Source of the DNA: Shewanella sediminis HAW-EB3
GTDB taxonomy: Bacteria; Pseudomonadota; Gammaproteobacteria; Enterobacterales; Shewanellaceae
NCBI RefSeq assembly: GCF_000018025.1
Contig: NC_009831.1
Span: forward strand, 3,906,001-3,970,000
Direction: 5' to 3'
DNA: 64,000 nt
Under the pieces are notes generated by a model. It did no database searches, was not told where the DNA came from, and saw only the letters and a list, made by a program, of their open reading frames with translations. The translations under genes were made by a program, and so were the position numbers. This document shows positions 47,508-56,653 of the stretch, piece by piece; the stretch's first letter is position 1; every line of letters begins with the position of its first letter.

Positions 47508-49154
47508 TCAGTAAATTCTCACTCCGTCTACCCAGGTTTGATTGACCTTTGTCTGCCATAGACTCTCAGGTTCAATGTTAAAGATATCGCTATCGATTAA
47601 GATGAAGTCGGCCTTCATACCGGGTTTGAGTTGACCAATTTGTTTTTCTTGATGGGCTGAGAACGCGGCATCACGGGTAAAACTATTCAATGCTTCACTA
47701 AGCGTCATCTTCTCCTGACTATACCAGCCGCCCTCGGGCAAATTTTGCTGGTCTTGCCTTGTCGCGGAGGCGTGCAGACCAAAGAAAGGGTTAGCCGACT
47801 CTATCGGAAAATCGGAACCGGCCGCAATTATCGCACCGGAGTCGAGCAACTTTCGCCAGGCATAAGCCCCCTTAATACGCTCACTACCGAGTCTCTCTTC
47901 AGCCATATTCTTATCACTGGTGGCATGGGTCGCTTGCATAGAGGCGATGACATTAAGCTTTGCAAATCGAGGGATATCATCGAGTCTTAATACCTGAGCA
48001 TGCTCGATCCTGTGTCTTAAATCCCGGGTACCGGTCTGTTTAATCAGAGCTTCATAATTATCCAGCACAAGTTTATTGGCATTATCACCGATGGCATGAG
48101 TGTTAACCTGAAAACCCGCCTCCATTGCCATCTTCATGGTATTTGTCAGCTTGCCATCTGAGTACAGAAGTAGACCTTTGTGACCGGGGAGATCGCTGTA
48201 ATCTTCGATGAGTGCAGCCCCGCGGCTACCTAAGGCGCCATCGGAGGATATTTTCACGCTGCTGATGACCAGCTTGTCTCTGGGATCCTGATAAGGCCCC
48301 TTCTCCATCAAGCTCTCAAACTGCTCATCTGCTGCCGAGACCATGGCATAGACGCGTATCGGCATCTGTTCTGACTGGGCTAACGACCGGTAAACCTCGA
48401 GGGTCATGCTTCCCACGCCGGCATCATGAACACTGGTGAGTCCAAGCTTTGCCAGTGCATTCATCGAGGTTAGCAGCACACTCTTTTGTTCAGAGCGTGT
48501 CAGAGAGGGAATATTCTCGGTGACAAGCTCCATGGCATTATCGATAAACACCCCGGTAGGTTCTCCGTTAGCATCACGGACGATCTCTCCACCTTTTGGA
48601 GACTGAGTTTGAGTGCCAATATTGGCCAACTTCATGGCAGCGCTGTTCGCCCAGCCCGCATGACCATCGATACGCCTGAGCCAAACCGGCGTATCGGGAA
48701 AGTGTTTGTCCAGGGTCGCTGCCGTTGGAAATGACTTTTCAGGCCAGAGTACCTGGTTCCAACCTCGTCCCTGGATCCAGTTAAGCTCAGGGTTTTCGAC
48801 GCGAAATAACTGTACCCGCTCCACCGCATCTTGCTCAGATTTAGCCCCCCTGAGTTGTACCCGCATCAGACTGAGGCCGTAGCCCAATACATGTCCGTGG
48901 GCATCTATCAGTCCCGGCAGCATGGTTTGTCCCTGACCATCGATATGTTTAATATCCGCATCATCGGGTAACGGCTCATCTTGGCCAAAAAGCCTATCGA
49001 TCTTGTCCCCTTTAAACGTGATAGCCTTAAACTGAGTCAGCTTGCCATCATTGACACTGTAACCTTTGATATTAGTGATTAAACTCGTTTCGGCGAACGA
49101 GCTAAAGCTGAGAATGATGCTACTGGCGAGAAGTGATTTTATTATTTTTTTCAT
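47508..49154 (-). CDS. Exported amidohydrolase (YtcJ-like)
   Basis: 548 residues with signal peptide (cleavage near SSFAE). Metal-dependent hydrolase of the Amidohydro_3 group: DAHGHVLG near residue 87 binds the metal, NTHAIGDNANK and HRIEHAQVL supply further ligands, AAGSDFPIESANPFFG carries the catalytic Asp, and C-terminal LKPGMKADFILID is the usual closing beta-sandwich. Substrate unknown. No operon partner is evident. Confidence 0.9.
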   Translation of the reverse strand: MKKIIKSLLASSIILSFSSFAETSLITNIKGYSVNDGKLTQFKAITFKGDKIDRLFGQDEPLPDDADIKHIDGQGQTMLPGLIDAHGHVLGYGLSLMRVQLRGAKSEQDAVERVQLFRVENPELNWIQGRGWNQVLWPEKSFPTAATLDKHFPDTPVWLRRIDGHAGWANSAAMKLANIGTQTQSPKGGEIVRDANGEPTGVFIDNAMELVTENIPSLTRSEQKSVLLTSMNALAKLGLTSVHDAGVGSMTLEVYRSLAQSEQMPIRVYAMVSAADEQFESLMEKGPYQDPRDKLVISSVKISSDGALGSRGAALIEDYSDLPGHKGLLLYSDGKLTNTMKMAMEAGFQVNTHAIGDNANKLVLDNYEALIKQTGTRDLRHRIEHAQVLRLDDIPRFAKLNVIASMQATHATSDKNMAEERLGSERIKGAYAWRKLLDSGAIIAAGSDFPIESANPFFGLHASATRQDQQNLPEGGWYSQEKMTLSEALNSFTRDAAFSAHQEKQIGQLKPGMKADFILIDSDIFNIEPESLWQTKVNQTWVDGVRIY

Positions 49155-49222
49155 CTTATTATGATCTGCTCCAGTTGATATCTGTTTGATACTATCACGG
49201 GGTAATAATTGCGCAAATCATC

Positions 49223-49257
49223 AAAAAAAATGCCAGTCACTCGCGGTGACTGGCATT
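49223..49257 (-). terminator. Rho-independent terminator of the octahaem cytochrome gene
   Basis: AATGCCAGTCAC, a 5-nt loop and GTGACTGGCATT form a perfect 12-bp stem followed on the minus strand by eight T in all. It lies 70 bp after the cytochrome stop codon. Confidence 0.9.
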
Positions 49258-49326
49258 GCCCTGGACTAATACCTCAAGGGACTGACTTCAGAGGATTTGC
49301 CTCAGGAAGTTGCAGGAAAACTAAAA

Positions 49327-50937
49327 CTAATACTTATGAATTTGTCCTATCTTCGAGGCACGCGCGTCATAGTCATCCGCATGACAGCCTGAACAACTAT
49401 CATAAGCACGAAGCCAAGGTTTCATATACTCGCCGTCTGCAGAGAAGTGTCTTGGGTCGTCCTTTGCCCCCTCGAGATCGATCTTGAGCAGGTGAGATTC
49501 ACTAGGCATGTGGCAATCGGTACACTTGGCGATGAACTCGTGAGCGGCTGAAGCGATTTCGCTACCAGGGACGTCGGCAAACTCCTTGTCATGACAGTCA
49601 GTACACTCTCTTACCATCGCGTCTTCATGACCAGGTTGATCCTGATAGTTTTCCGACCGGTGAGGGTTATGACAGGTTGAACAGGTGAAGTCCTTCTTCT
49701 TACCCATAGCCACGCCTGTATCCGGATCGGCACCAATCAAGGTTGTCGCAGCATGTCTGCCACCACGGCCATCTCTGCGCCCTTCAGGGCCAAAGCCGGA
49801 GGTCCGCTTCAAGCGTGCATTCAGAGTGCCTGCGCCAAACTTCTGTTCAAAGGGAGACTCGTAGGATGGGTAGCGTCTGACGGCATCATCGGTAGTATGG
49901 CACTCTTGACAGGTAGCCGGCTTACCATATCCCATATCATCTGCAGTGTAATCGCCAGGAACACGTGCATCAGCTAGTTTAACAATATTATGTTTTGACG
50001 GGCCCTTAACGTGTTCACTACCGGCACCGTGGCAACTTTCACACTGAACACCGGTCATAGCGAACGTACCGCCCATACCCGGCATATCATCTTGTCTGTT
50101 CAGGTTGCGGTTATCACCGGCTCCTTCGGTGTAATCTTGCCAACCTGTGGTATGACATCTACCACAGTAATCATAGCCATGTGAATCAGGTGCATCATTC
50201 GGGTTCCAGGGCCACGTCATGTGAGCATTCGCTTCAGTCCCCTCTGGAACAGGGAATGTACCAACCGCATTCCCTGTCATGATGTAGCCATTCTGGTCGA
50301 TGAACATGGTACTGCTTTTGTAACCACCGATAACGTAACTGATATCTGCCCAGCTTGAAGGGTTACCCAGCGTGTTATTTACATCAAAAAATTCCAGGAT
50401 TCCATTAGGAATAGAGGAAAACGGGTAGAGTGGTTTCTCTCCATTAACCTTAGTCAGCTTGAAGTTATGACCAGTCTCATAATAGGTTTTTTTATCCGTA
50501 TGACAGGCGATACAAGTATCTGTACCGACATAGGCCAGGGCCACTTCATCTGATAGCACCACGACAGTGACAGTCGACTCTGCCTCGCCGCCATTACCAT
50601 CTGAGATGGTGTAATTGAGTACTGTGGCACCGACTTTATCTGACACGAACAAGATTTTATTATCTTGAATCAATGCTGTTCCTGCGCCTGATGTCACGGT
50701 CACGGTTTCGATAGTCAATGGATCACCATCGGGATCGGTATCGTTGGCCAAAGCGTCTATCAGGATACTGGTACCTATAGTGGTTTCAGCACTGCTTGGA
50801 TTAGCAATCGGTGGATTATTTTCTTCCGGTGGTGGAAGCGGATCGTCGTTATCGCTACCACAAGCCACCAGCATAGAGATCATACCAGCCAGTATTAACT
50901 TCTTATATGGTGTGTGTTTATCTTTTATATTCATCAT
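49327..50937 (-). CDS. Octahaem c-type cytochrome lipoprotein with cadherin-like domain
   Basis: 536 residues. Lipoprotein signal with MLVACGSDN (lipobox LVAC, about residue 26), then a proline-rich linker and a bacterial cadherin-like/Ig-like domain (about 45-130: LANDTDPDGDPLTIETVTVT and LNYTISDGNGG). Eight CxxCH haem sites follow: CIACH, CGRCH, CESCH, CQECH, CSTCH, CTDCH, CTDCH and CSGCH. It is exported, lipidated and possibly surface-exposed, so an electron-transfer or reductase role in extracellular or periplasmic respiration is likely. Partner genes of the MtrABC type are absent here. Terminator at 49223-49257. Confidence 0.9.
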   Translation of the reverse strand: MMNIKDKHTPYKKLILAGMISMLVACGSDNDDPLPPPEENNPPIANPSSAETTIGTSILIDALANDTDPDGDPLTIETVTVTSGAGTALIQDNKILFVSDKVGATVLNYTISDGNGGEAESTVTVVVLSDEVALAYVGTDTCIACHTDKKTYYETGHNFKLTKVNGEKPLYPFSSIPNGILEFFDVNNTLGNPSSWADISYVIGGYKSSTMFIDQNGYIMTGNAVGTFPVPEGTEANAHMTWPWNPNDAPDSHGYDYCGRCHTTGWQDYTEGAGDNRNLNRQDDMPGMGGTFAMTGVQCESCHGAGSEHVKGPSKHNIVKLADARVPGDYTADDMGYGKPATCQECHTTDDAVRRYPSYESPFEQKFGAGTLNARLKRTSGFGPEGRRDGRGGRHAATTLIGADPDTGVAMGKKKDFTCSTCHNPHRSENYQDQPGHEDAMVRECTDCHDKEFADVPGSEIASAAHEFIAKCTDCHMPSESHLLKIDLEGAKDDPRHFSADGEYMKPWLRAYDSCSGCHADDYDARASKIGQIHKY

Positions 50938-51499
50938 GACATGCCCTTAATATATTTATTACTCAATATATTGGATGTTATTTTTATTCTAGAACCGTTA
51001 GTACTCTCTTTCAAAAAACATGTATCGTTTTTTGATTAGAGCTAATTATTGTGTGAGATATACACCCTCGAAAAACAGTTAGTTAACTCCAAGGTATATC
51101 TCTATGATTAAAATATGTATTAAGGATGAAAAATTTTATCCCTCTGTTCGCAGACAAAACTTAAACCACCAAGGCATTAGAAAATGCAGTCACTGACGAT
51201 ATTGAAACAGCAGTCAGGTTTCGGTGCTTAGTTTGTTTGCGAGAAGCATATTTGACACTTCTCACCCCATACTTTAATACCCTAAAAGTAGTAGAAAGAT
51301 TCGTTTTCTGGCATGGACTTATCGGCTTTAAAATGGTGCTTTTCGAACCTTGAAGTCATTTTGTGAACTCAGATAGATATCGGGGCCAACAGAGTGAAGA
51401 GGCCCCATCTGATTAGAGTCGGTTGAAGTTAGGCAACGGCTCACACAGGCCAGTCACGCCCTCATAAGAGGTCGCCTCGCTAACGGAACCATAACTGAG
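50938..51499. other. Intergenic region between AraC gene and octahaem cytochrome gene
   Basis: 562 bp that should contain the cytochrome promoter (leftward). An inverted repeat GAGATATAC (51055-51063) / GTATATCTC (51094-51102) encloses AGTTAGTTAACT and could be an operator. A 30-codon plus-strand frame at 51104-51196 is not supported. Confidence 0.45.
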
Positions 51500-52384
51500 T
51501 TATTTCGCCTTGGAATATTCTTTGAACTGAGAGGGAGTGAGTAGAGTGTGTCTCTTAAAAAACTTAACGAAGTAAGTCACATCATCGAAGCCGAGCTCAT
51601 AGGCGACCTCCTGTACCTGAGAGTTATCTATGATGAGTCTTCTCTTAATCTCCAATATTGTGTGAGCATCGATCAGCTGTTTAGCGGTTTGATCACAAGC
51701 CAGCTTGCAGAGTTGGTTCAAGGACTTATAGGAAATATGAAGTATCTCCGCATAGGCCGACGCTTCTCTTGTATGGGTGAACTTCTCCTCAATTGATAAC
51801 AGGAATTGATTGAAGCGCATCGTCTGCGTCTCACTCAGGTGCTCCGTATTACTTTTCCGCTCTCGAGCTAAGGCCACCAGCAGAGAAGAAAACAGCAACT
51901 GTATCAGTAGGGGGTCGCTGTTAGCCGGTGTTTGCGCCCTATCTATCTCCAATAACAAGGCATCACAAGTCTGTGTCAAAGTCTGACTCAAGTTGAGCAC
52001 AGGCAGGTATGAACTCACCAGATGAGTCGGCGTAAAGAGGGGAAGACGGATATTGGTCAGGATTGAGTCGAAAAATGCTTCAGTCACATTGATCATCTTT
52101 CCCTGAGGACGGCTGTCTAAATCAAACGCATGCACTTGATTTTTATTGACGAATATAAAGCTTCCCTTCTGAAAGGTATGATACTGAAAGTCAATGAAGT
52201 GCCCACCTTCACCTTCAGTTATATAGATAAAGCAAAAGTAGTTAATTCGATGAGGTTTTGAAGGATCGAATTTACACTGAGACAACTTCTTATAAAAAAT
52301 ATCGAGATCTAAAACTTCGACTCCTGATTTTTGAATGTTAGGCGCTCGAAATTCAACATTAGGTACATTTTTGATGCTTTTCAT
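51500..52384 (-). CDS. AraC-family transcriptional regulator
   Basis: 294 residues. N-terminal cupin-like sensing domain (about 40-105: GGHFIDFQYHTFQKGSFIFV and NKNQVHAFD) and a C-terminal double helix-turn-helix (about 200-290: ASAYAEILHISYKSLNQLCK, VQEVAYELGFDDVTYFVKFF, TPSQFKEY). It follows the diguanylate cyclase gene by only 8 bp and is the last gene of the cytochrome-cyclase-AraC operon; it may control this operon or the octahaem cytochrome gene downstream. Confidence 0.92.
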   Translation of the reverse strand: MKSIKNVPNVEFRAPNIQKSGVEVLDLDIFYKKLSQCKFDPSKPHRINYFCFIYITEGEGGHFIDFQYHTFQKGSFIFVNKNQVHAFDLDSRPQGKMINVTEAFFDSILTNIRLPLFTPTHLVSSYLPVLNLSQTLTQTCDALLLEIDRAQTPANSDPLLIQLLFSSLLVALARERKSNTEHLSETQTMRFNQFLLSIEEKFTHTREASAYAEILHISYKSLNQLCKLACDQTAKQLIDAHTILEIKRRLIIDNSQVQEVAYELGFDDVTYFVKFFKRHTLLTPSQFKEYSKAK

Positions 52385-52392
52385 TAAACTAT

Positions 52393-54501
52393 TTACTCAT
52401 CTTCACTCTTAAAAAAACTGAAACGATTCTTTCCCTGTTTTTTGGCCACATACATGGCTGTATCAGCCTTTTGCATCAATTTTTTAGCCTTAGTCGCATC
52501 ATCTGGAAAAACGGCAATTCCGATACTGGCTGACACCTTTATGGAACAATTTTCAATCAGAGGTTCTTGTGCGACCAATTTGATAATTTTACCGGCTACA
52601 GACTCAGCATCCTCACGTTTTTGAATATGATTCAATATCACCAGAAACTCATCGCCACCGAGGCGAGCAACGGTATCCTCTTTTCTTACTGCATTCTTCA
52701 TCAAGGTCGCCACTCTTTTCAAAAGCTCATCCCCGGCATGATGCCCCAGAGTATCGTTCACCTCTTTAAAGTTATCTAAATCGAGGAACAGCAGGGCACC
52801 TTTCTTGCCGTCTCTTTGGGCGGCTGAGAGTGTTTGATTCAGGCGGTATTCGGCCAAGAAGCGATTAGGTAACTGAGTTAAGGTATCAAACGTTGCCTGC
52901 TGAATTAGCTTCTCCTCGCTCTCTTTCTTCTCGGTAATATCTTCTATCGACCCTAAGTAATGAGATATCAGACCATCCTCATTCGTAATTGGCGTGATCA
53001 ACACTCTATGCCACAGCAGCTGTTCATGACTCGTCTTATTCAAAAACTCTCCCCGCCAGGAATGTCCCTGAGAGACCTGTTGGCAGAGCTGTTTAATCTT
53101 ATCTTCACTGGTATGTTCTGACTGTAATATTAGCGGCGTTTGCCCCACAGCCTCCTCCCTGGAATAGCCGGACAGCTCTGTAAACATTGGGTTGACGTAC
53201 TCTATAATTCCCGTCGAATCGGTGATGAGCATGCCAACAGGGCTTTTCTCAACGGCAACGGTCAGCTTTTTCAAATCATTCATCACAAGGTGCAGATCTT
53301 GTGTTCTCTCCTCGACCCGCTCCTCCAATGATTCATTTTGCTTTTGGATAAAGCAGTGCTGCTCCTCTATGGTTACCAGCATGGTATTGAAATTTCTGGC
53401 CAATACGGCAAACTCGTCACTGCTCTGGATTTCGGCCCTTATCCCCTGTTTTCCACTGGCAACCTCGATAGAGGCTTTCGTTAGATTGATCACCGGAGAT
53501 AGAAGGCGTCTGGTGATGACTGTACCTAATACAATTATGATCACTAAAGACAAGAGCGTCAGGTACATATATTGAGAAAACAGTGCAGACTCGATACTTT
53601 CAAGCTCTTTACGAGGCTTCAACAGTAAAATAGAACCCGGCATCCCCCCACTCATTTGAACAAGATTTTTAGCGGTTACAAAATACTTCTGTTTTGAAAA
53701 CGTGATCTCAATGATTGCATCAGTTTTCTTTAATAGCTGCAGATATTCCAAATAAGGCAGAGGAATATCGATAAGCGGTTCACCATCGATTTTTATTGTC
53801 GAGGCCATTACCGCCCTGTCTCGAACGATGGCCATCTCAATGTCATCATCACCCAATTGAATATTCGACAGGTAATTATCATCGATAATCTTCCCAACAA
53901 TGACAAAGCCTATACTCTCGGTCGTCGAGCCCTTTTTAAATACCGGGCTGGCAGCATAAAATGCAAACTTGTCGCTATCTCCGACAATCGCACTCTTAGT
54001 CGTTAATGCTCTTCTCACCTGCCGGATAAGTTCAACGCCTAAAAACGAGTTCCCGAGATATTCACATTGATGGGAGCAATAGATCACCTTTCCCTTGTTG
54101 TCGAGAAGATTAACAAATGTGCTCTCGAAGAAAACAACCTCATGCTCCTTAAAGAAATGTTCTGTATTCGCTGCAGACAGTTCGGAACGGCTTAAAATAT
54201 CTCTAAGCTCATTTTCATCCGCTAAATGCTTGGACCAGGTCTCGGACGCGGTGACATACTGTTTCATTGCAAACTCATGAGCATCTAAAATGCCTTGAAA
54301 CTCTGAATTCATCAGGTGTGAATAATTACTCTGAACCATTTTCAAATTGAAAAACAGGCCAACCGCAAGTACAAACAGAATAGCCACAAGGAAACTCCCC
54401 GTGAGCTTGTAACCTATCTTCTTCATGAAGGGAAAGTATTTAGTTAACTTACTCTTTGTTGGTAACCTATTCATTTCCGGTATATTCCGGATAATGTTCA
54501 T
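52393..54501 (-). CDS. Membrane-bound sensor diguanylate cyclase (PAS-GGDEF)
   Basis: 702 residues from 54501; an ATG at 54474 (MNRLPTKSK) is an alternative. Membrane helix 1 about 32-50, a periplasmic Cache-like sensor (about 51-308) with a CSHQC cysteine pair near residue 140, membrane helix 2 about 311-332, HAMP, a coiled coil, a PAS domain (about 415-530: MLITDSTGIIEYVNPMFTEL) and GGDEF (about 540-700) with intact RLGGDEFLVIL and an RKED inhibitory site five residues before GGDEF. It makes cyclic di-GMP. The gene overlaps the upstream multihaem cytochrome gene. Confidence 0.93.
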   Translation of the reverse strand: MNIIRNIPEMNRLPTKSKLTKYFPFMKKIGYKLTGSFLVAILFVLAVGLFFNLKMVQSNYSHLMNSEFQGILDAHEFAMKQYVTASETWSKHLADENELRDILSRSELSAANTEHFFKEHEVVFFESTFVNLLDNKGKVIYCSHQCEYLGNSFLGVELIRQVRRALTTKSAIVGDSDKFAFYAASPVFKKGSTTESIGFVIVGKIIDDNYLSNIQLGDDDIEMAIVRDRAVMASTIKIDGEPLIDIPLPYLEYLQLLKKTDAIIEITFSKQKYFVTAKNLVQMSGGMPGSILLLKPRKELESIESALFSQYMYLTLLSLVIIIVLGTVITRRLLSPVINLTKASIEVASGKQGIRAEIQSSDEFAVLARNFNTMLVTIEEQHCFIQKQNESLEERVEERTQDLHLVMNDLKKLTVAVEKSPVGMLITDSTGIIEYVNPMFTELSGYSREEAVGQTPLILQSEHTSEDKIKQLCQQVSQGHSWRGEFLNKTSHEQLLWHRVLITPITNEDGLISHYLGSIEDITEKKESEEKLIQQATFDTLTQLPNRFLAEYRLNQTLSAAQRDGKKGALLFLDLDNFKEVNDTLGHHAGDELLKRVATLMKNAVRKEDTVARLGGDEFLVILNHIQKREDAESVAGKIIKLVAQEPLIENCSIKVSASIGIAVFPDDATKAKKLMQKADTAMYVAKKQGKNRFSFFKSEDE

Positions 54502-55828
54502 CGAAGGCCTGCTTAGCCCACTCTAATGTTTTATCCTCGTGACACCCCCCATTCTGACAGGAGTTAGGCATATTCAGTGCCTCAGTAGCAGCAGGTGGTA
54601 CAATTTTAAAAGCATGACTACGAATAGGAAATGCTCCGCCGGATTTAATAATGTAGGGCATATGACAATCGGCACAGATCGCCGCACTCGGTGGACAGGG
54701 GCTATGCGCCCTGCCTGTATCGGCAGCCTTATTTGAAAAACTATCGAGATGACAGGAGCCACAACGCTCGGCACTCACATGTAATGATTTAAATTCACGG
54801 TCTAATCCATGGGGATCGTGGCAAACCACACAAGTTATTCCCTCCTGAGCCGTTTCGAGTGTTGGTTTACTGCCCTCTTCTGCAAACCGATAATCTGCCG
54901 AGTGGCACTCGAGACACTCATCGGTGAGTTCACCTCTGTCTGGTGTCATTTTCTCTTTCAAGTTTCGAAGAGACTTGCTATGCGCCGATACCGAAAAGTC
55001 CGCAAATTCCTGATGCCTGTTTTTTGATAAGCCCGTAGCCCACCAATTTTTGCCTTTACTGTCGTTTTGCTTCGTTGATTGCTGATAATCGGCTGGCAGC
55101 GCTTCTCCGGGTTTATAGTTCAACGGAAAATTAAAGCTGGTTTGCATGTGCTCGTTCCCTCGACTCTGCTGACCTCGGCTATGACACTGTCCGCAGACGG
55201 AGTTTTTAATCGACACGATTATCTCTTTATCCTCAGGGGGGAGATCATTAGCATGACAAAGGCTACACAGGGTATCGGGGGCGAGTCGCTGTTGCAGCTT
55301 TACGTGTTTACTCGCCTGCCCATGACAGGCTTCACAACCTATCCCATACTCAGAAAATTCATAGGTTTCGGAATTAAACCCTGTGGTATGGCAACCATTA
55401 CAATTGGTCGACATAGGAGTATCTCTCCAACTATCAACTTTATATGGGATCCATTGTTGAGTCGTTATCAGCCATTTGGCAGGGAATAGATAATATTCGC
55501 CATCGATCATTCTGGCATAGACCTGCTCCCACTTATTGCCTATGACAAATTCAACCTCCTCTTTTTTAAAGGTGACAACAGGGGTATCGATGTCAAAATC
55601 ACCTTGTATCTCATCCAGATTATTAATGGGATGAAACATGACGGGATGCAATGTTTGATTTTTCCAGGAGTCATATCTGACACTGTGGCACTGCTGACAC
55701 TCCTGTGAGGTGACATAATGTGCCTTATCGTTTACGTCATAATGAAAATAAACGGACCCGCTCAGCAGACAGAACACTACCGCTAAGAAAAGGTAAACAG
55801 TGATTAATACTCTTCTTTTACTCTTCAT
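54467..55828 (-). CDS. Multihaem c-type cytochrome (nine CxxCH plus one CX4CH)
   Basis: 453 residues from the ATG at 55826-55828 (AAGGG ribosome site; the frame reaches 55858). One N-terminal helix (about 5-27) exports or anchors it. Haem sites in order: CQQCH, CNGCH, CEACH, CSLCH, CGQCH, CLECH, CVVCH, CGSCH, CADCH and the CX4CH site CQNGGCH near the C-terminus. The pattern resembles NrfA/octahaem-type periplasmic cytochromes, but no lysine-ligated CxxCK site is present. It is the first gene of an operon with a diguanylate cyclase, whose start overlaps its 3' end, and an AraC regulator. Confidence 0.9.
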   Translation of the reverse strand: MKSKRRVLITVYLFLAVVFCLLSGSVYFHYDVNDKAHYVTSQECQQCHSVRYDSWKNQTLHPVMFHPINNLDEIQGDFDIDTPVVTFKKEEVEFVIGNKWEQVYARMIDGEYYLFPAKWLITTQQWIPYKVDSWRDTPMSTNCNGCHTTGFNSETYEFSEYGIGCEACHGQASKHVKLQQRLAPDTLCSLCHANDLPPEDKEIIVSIKNSVCGQCHSRGQQSRGNEHMQTSFNFPLNYKPGEALPADYQQSTKQNDSKGKNWWATGLSKNRHQEFADFSVSAHSKSLRNLKEKMTPDRGELTDECLECHSADYRFAEEGSKPTLETAQEGITCVVCHDPHGLDREFKSLHVSAERCGSCHLDSFSNKAADTGRAHSPCPPSAAICADCHMPYIIKSGGAFPIRSHAFKIVPPAATEALNMPNSCQNGGCHEDKTLEWAKQAFDEHYPEYTGNE

Positions 55829-55999
55829 CAAGACCCTTAATCCTGCCGAGTTGCTCACTAGCTTTTAGCTAATTGTTATTTTTTGTTACATTTAATATAG
55901 CGATTATAAAGAGTAAGGCAATATTGCTGTTTATATTAGTGAAGCTCTTTTGATCTACTCCCCGTTTTGACCACCAAATCAACTAATAATCCAGCTATT

Positions 56000-56440
56000 T
56001 CAGAAGGGCATTTTGCAACTACTTAGCAATACATTTAAGTTCCTCAGAATATCACTCTTTAGCGTCTCCTCCAGAGCATAACCCATATATGATTTAGTCA
56101 CGCAGCTTCGTTCGATAACTGAGAAATAGGTTTGCAGCGGATTGGCTAGCGATGCATAGATGGGGGATGAAAATTGGTCAAACTGATCAGCGGTGATATC
56201 GAATATATAACCGTCAACCTCGAGCCAATAGTGATGCTCATTTTTATATCGATTCGAACCATGGATAAGCTCAATCATTGAGTCAGGAAAACGTGCATTG
56301 AGTAAGTAGCCAAGGAAGATGGAAGCTCCGCGGCAGGAGTTCTTCGGAAAACCAGAGAAGAAAGGCAGATCGATCTTAGCTCTATCGTTCTGAAAAACCG
56401 CTCTTACTCGCTTGCTGAAGATCACAAGGTCTCTATTCAT
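56000..56440 (-). CDS. Transglutaminase-like cysteine-protease-fold protein
   Basis: 146 residues, no signal peptide. A possible Cys-His-Asp triad is visible: Cys in PKNSCRGASIFLG (about 35), His in KNEHHYWLEVDGY (about 69) and Asp in IFDITADQF (about 79), with the spacing of papain/transglutaminase-like folds. Function unknown. It is read leftward, 141-171 bp before the cytochrome operon start region in the opposite order, and lies divergent from eptA. Confidence 0.7.
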   Translation of the reverse strand: MNRDLVIFSKRVRAVFQNDRAKIDLPFFSGFPKNSCRGASIFLGYLLNARFPDSMIELIHGSNRYKNEHHYWLEVDGYIFDITADQFDQFSSPIYASLANPLQTYFSVIERSCVTKSYMGYALEETLKSDILRNLNVLLSSCKMPF

Positions 56441-56653
56441 CGCAGATCCATTAGTCTAGTCGCTAATTACAGCCTAGCTCACCCTCTCCAATTTGGCTTT
56501 CCGATGAAGCCTACTTACAGGGCGCTTACATACGCTTACCTGAGGCGGACAACCGCTTACATTCCAGACCTGCTGCCGATGATATGCTTCCTGCGCTTAG
56601 GGATGAGCACCAACATTACGCCGCAACTCATCTCTATCCTAGGGCTTTAAATC

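Noticed and set aside
51104..51196. 30-codon open frame MIKICIKDEKF... between AraC and cytochrome genes
   Set aside because: No ribosome site, no known family, and the start lies at the edge of an inverted repeat that better explains the region.
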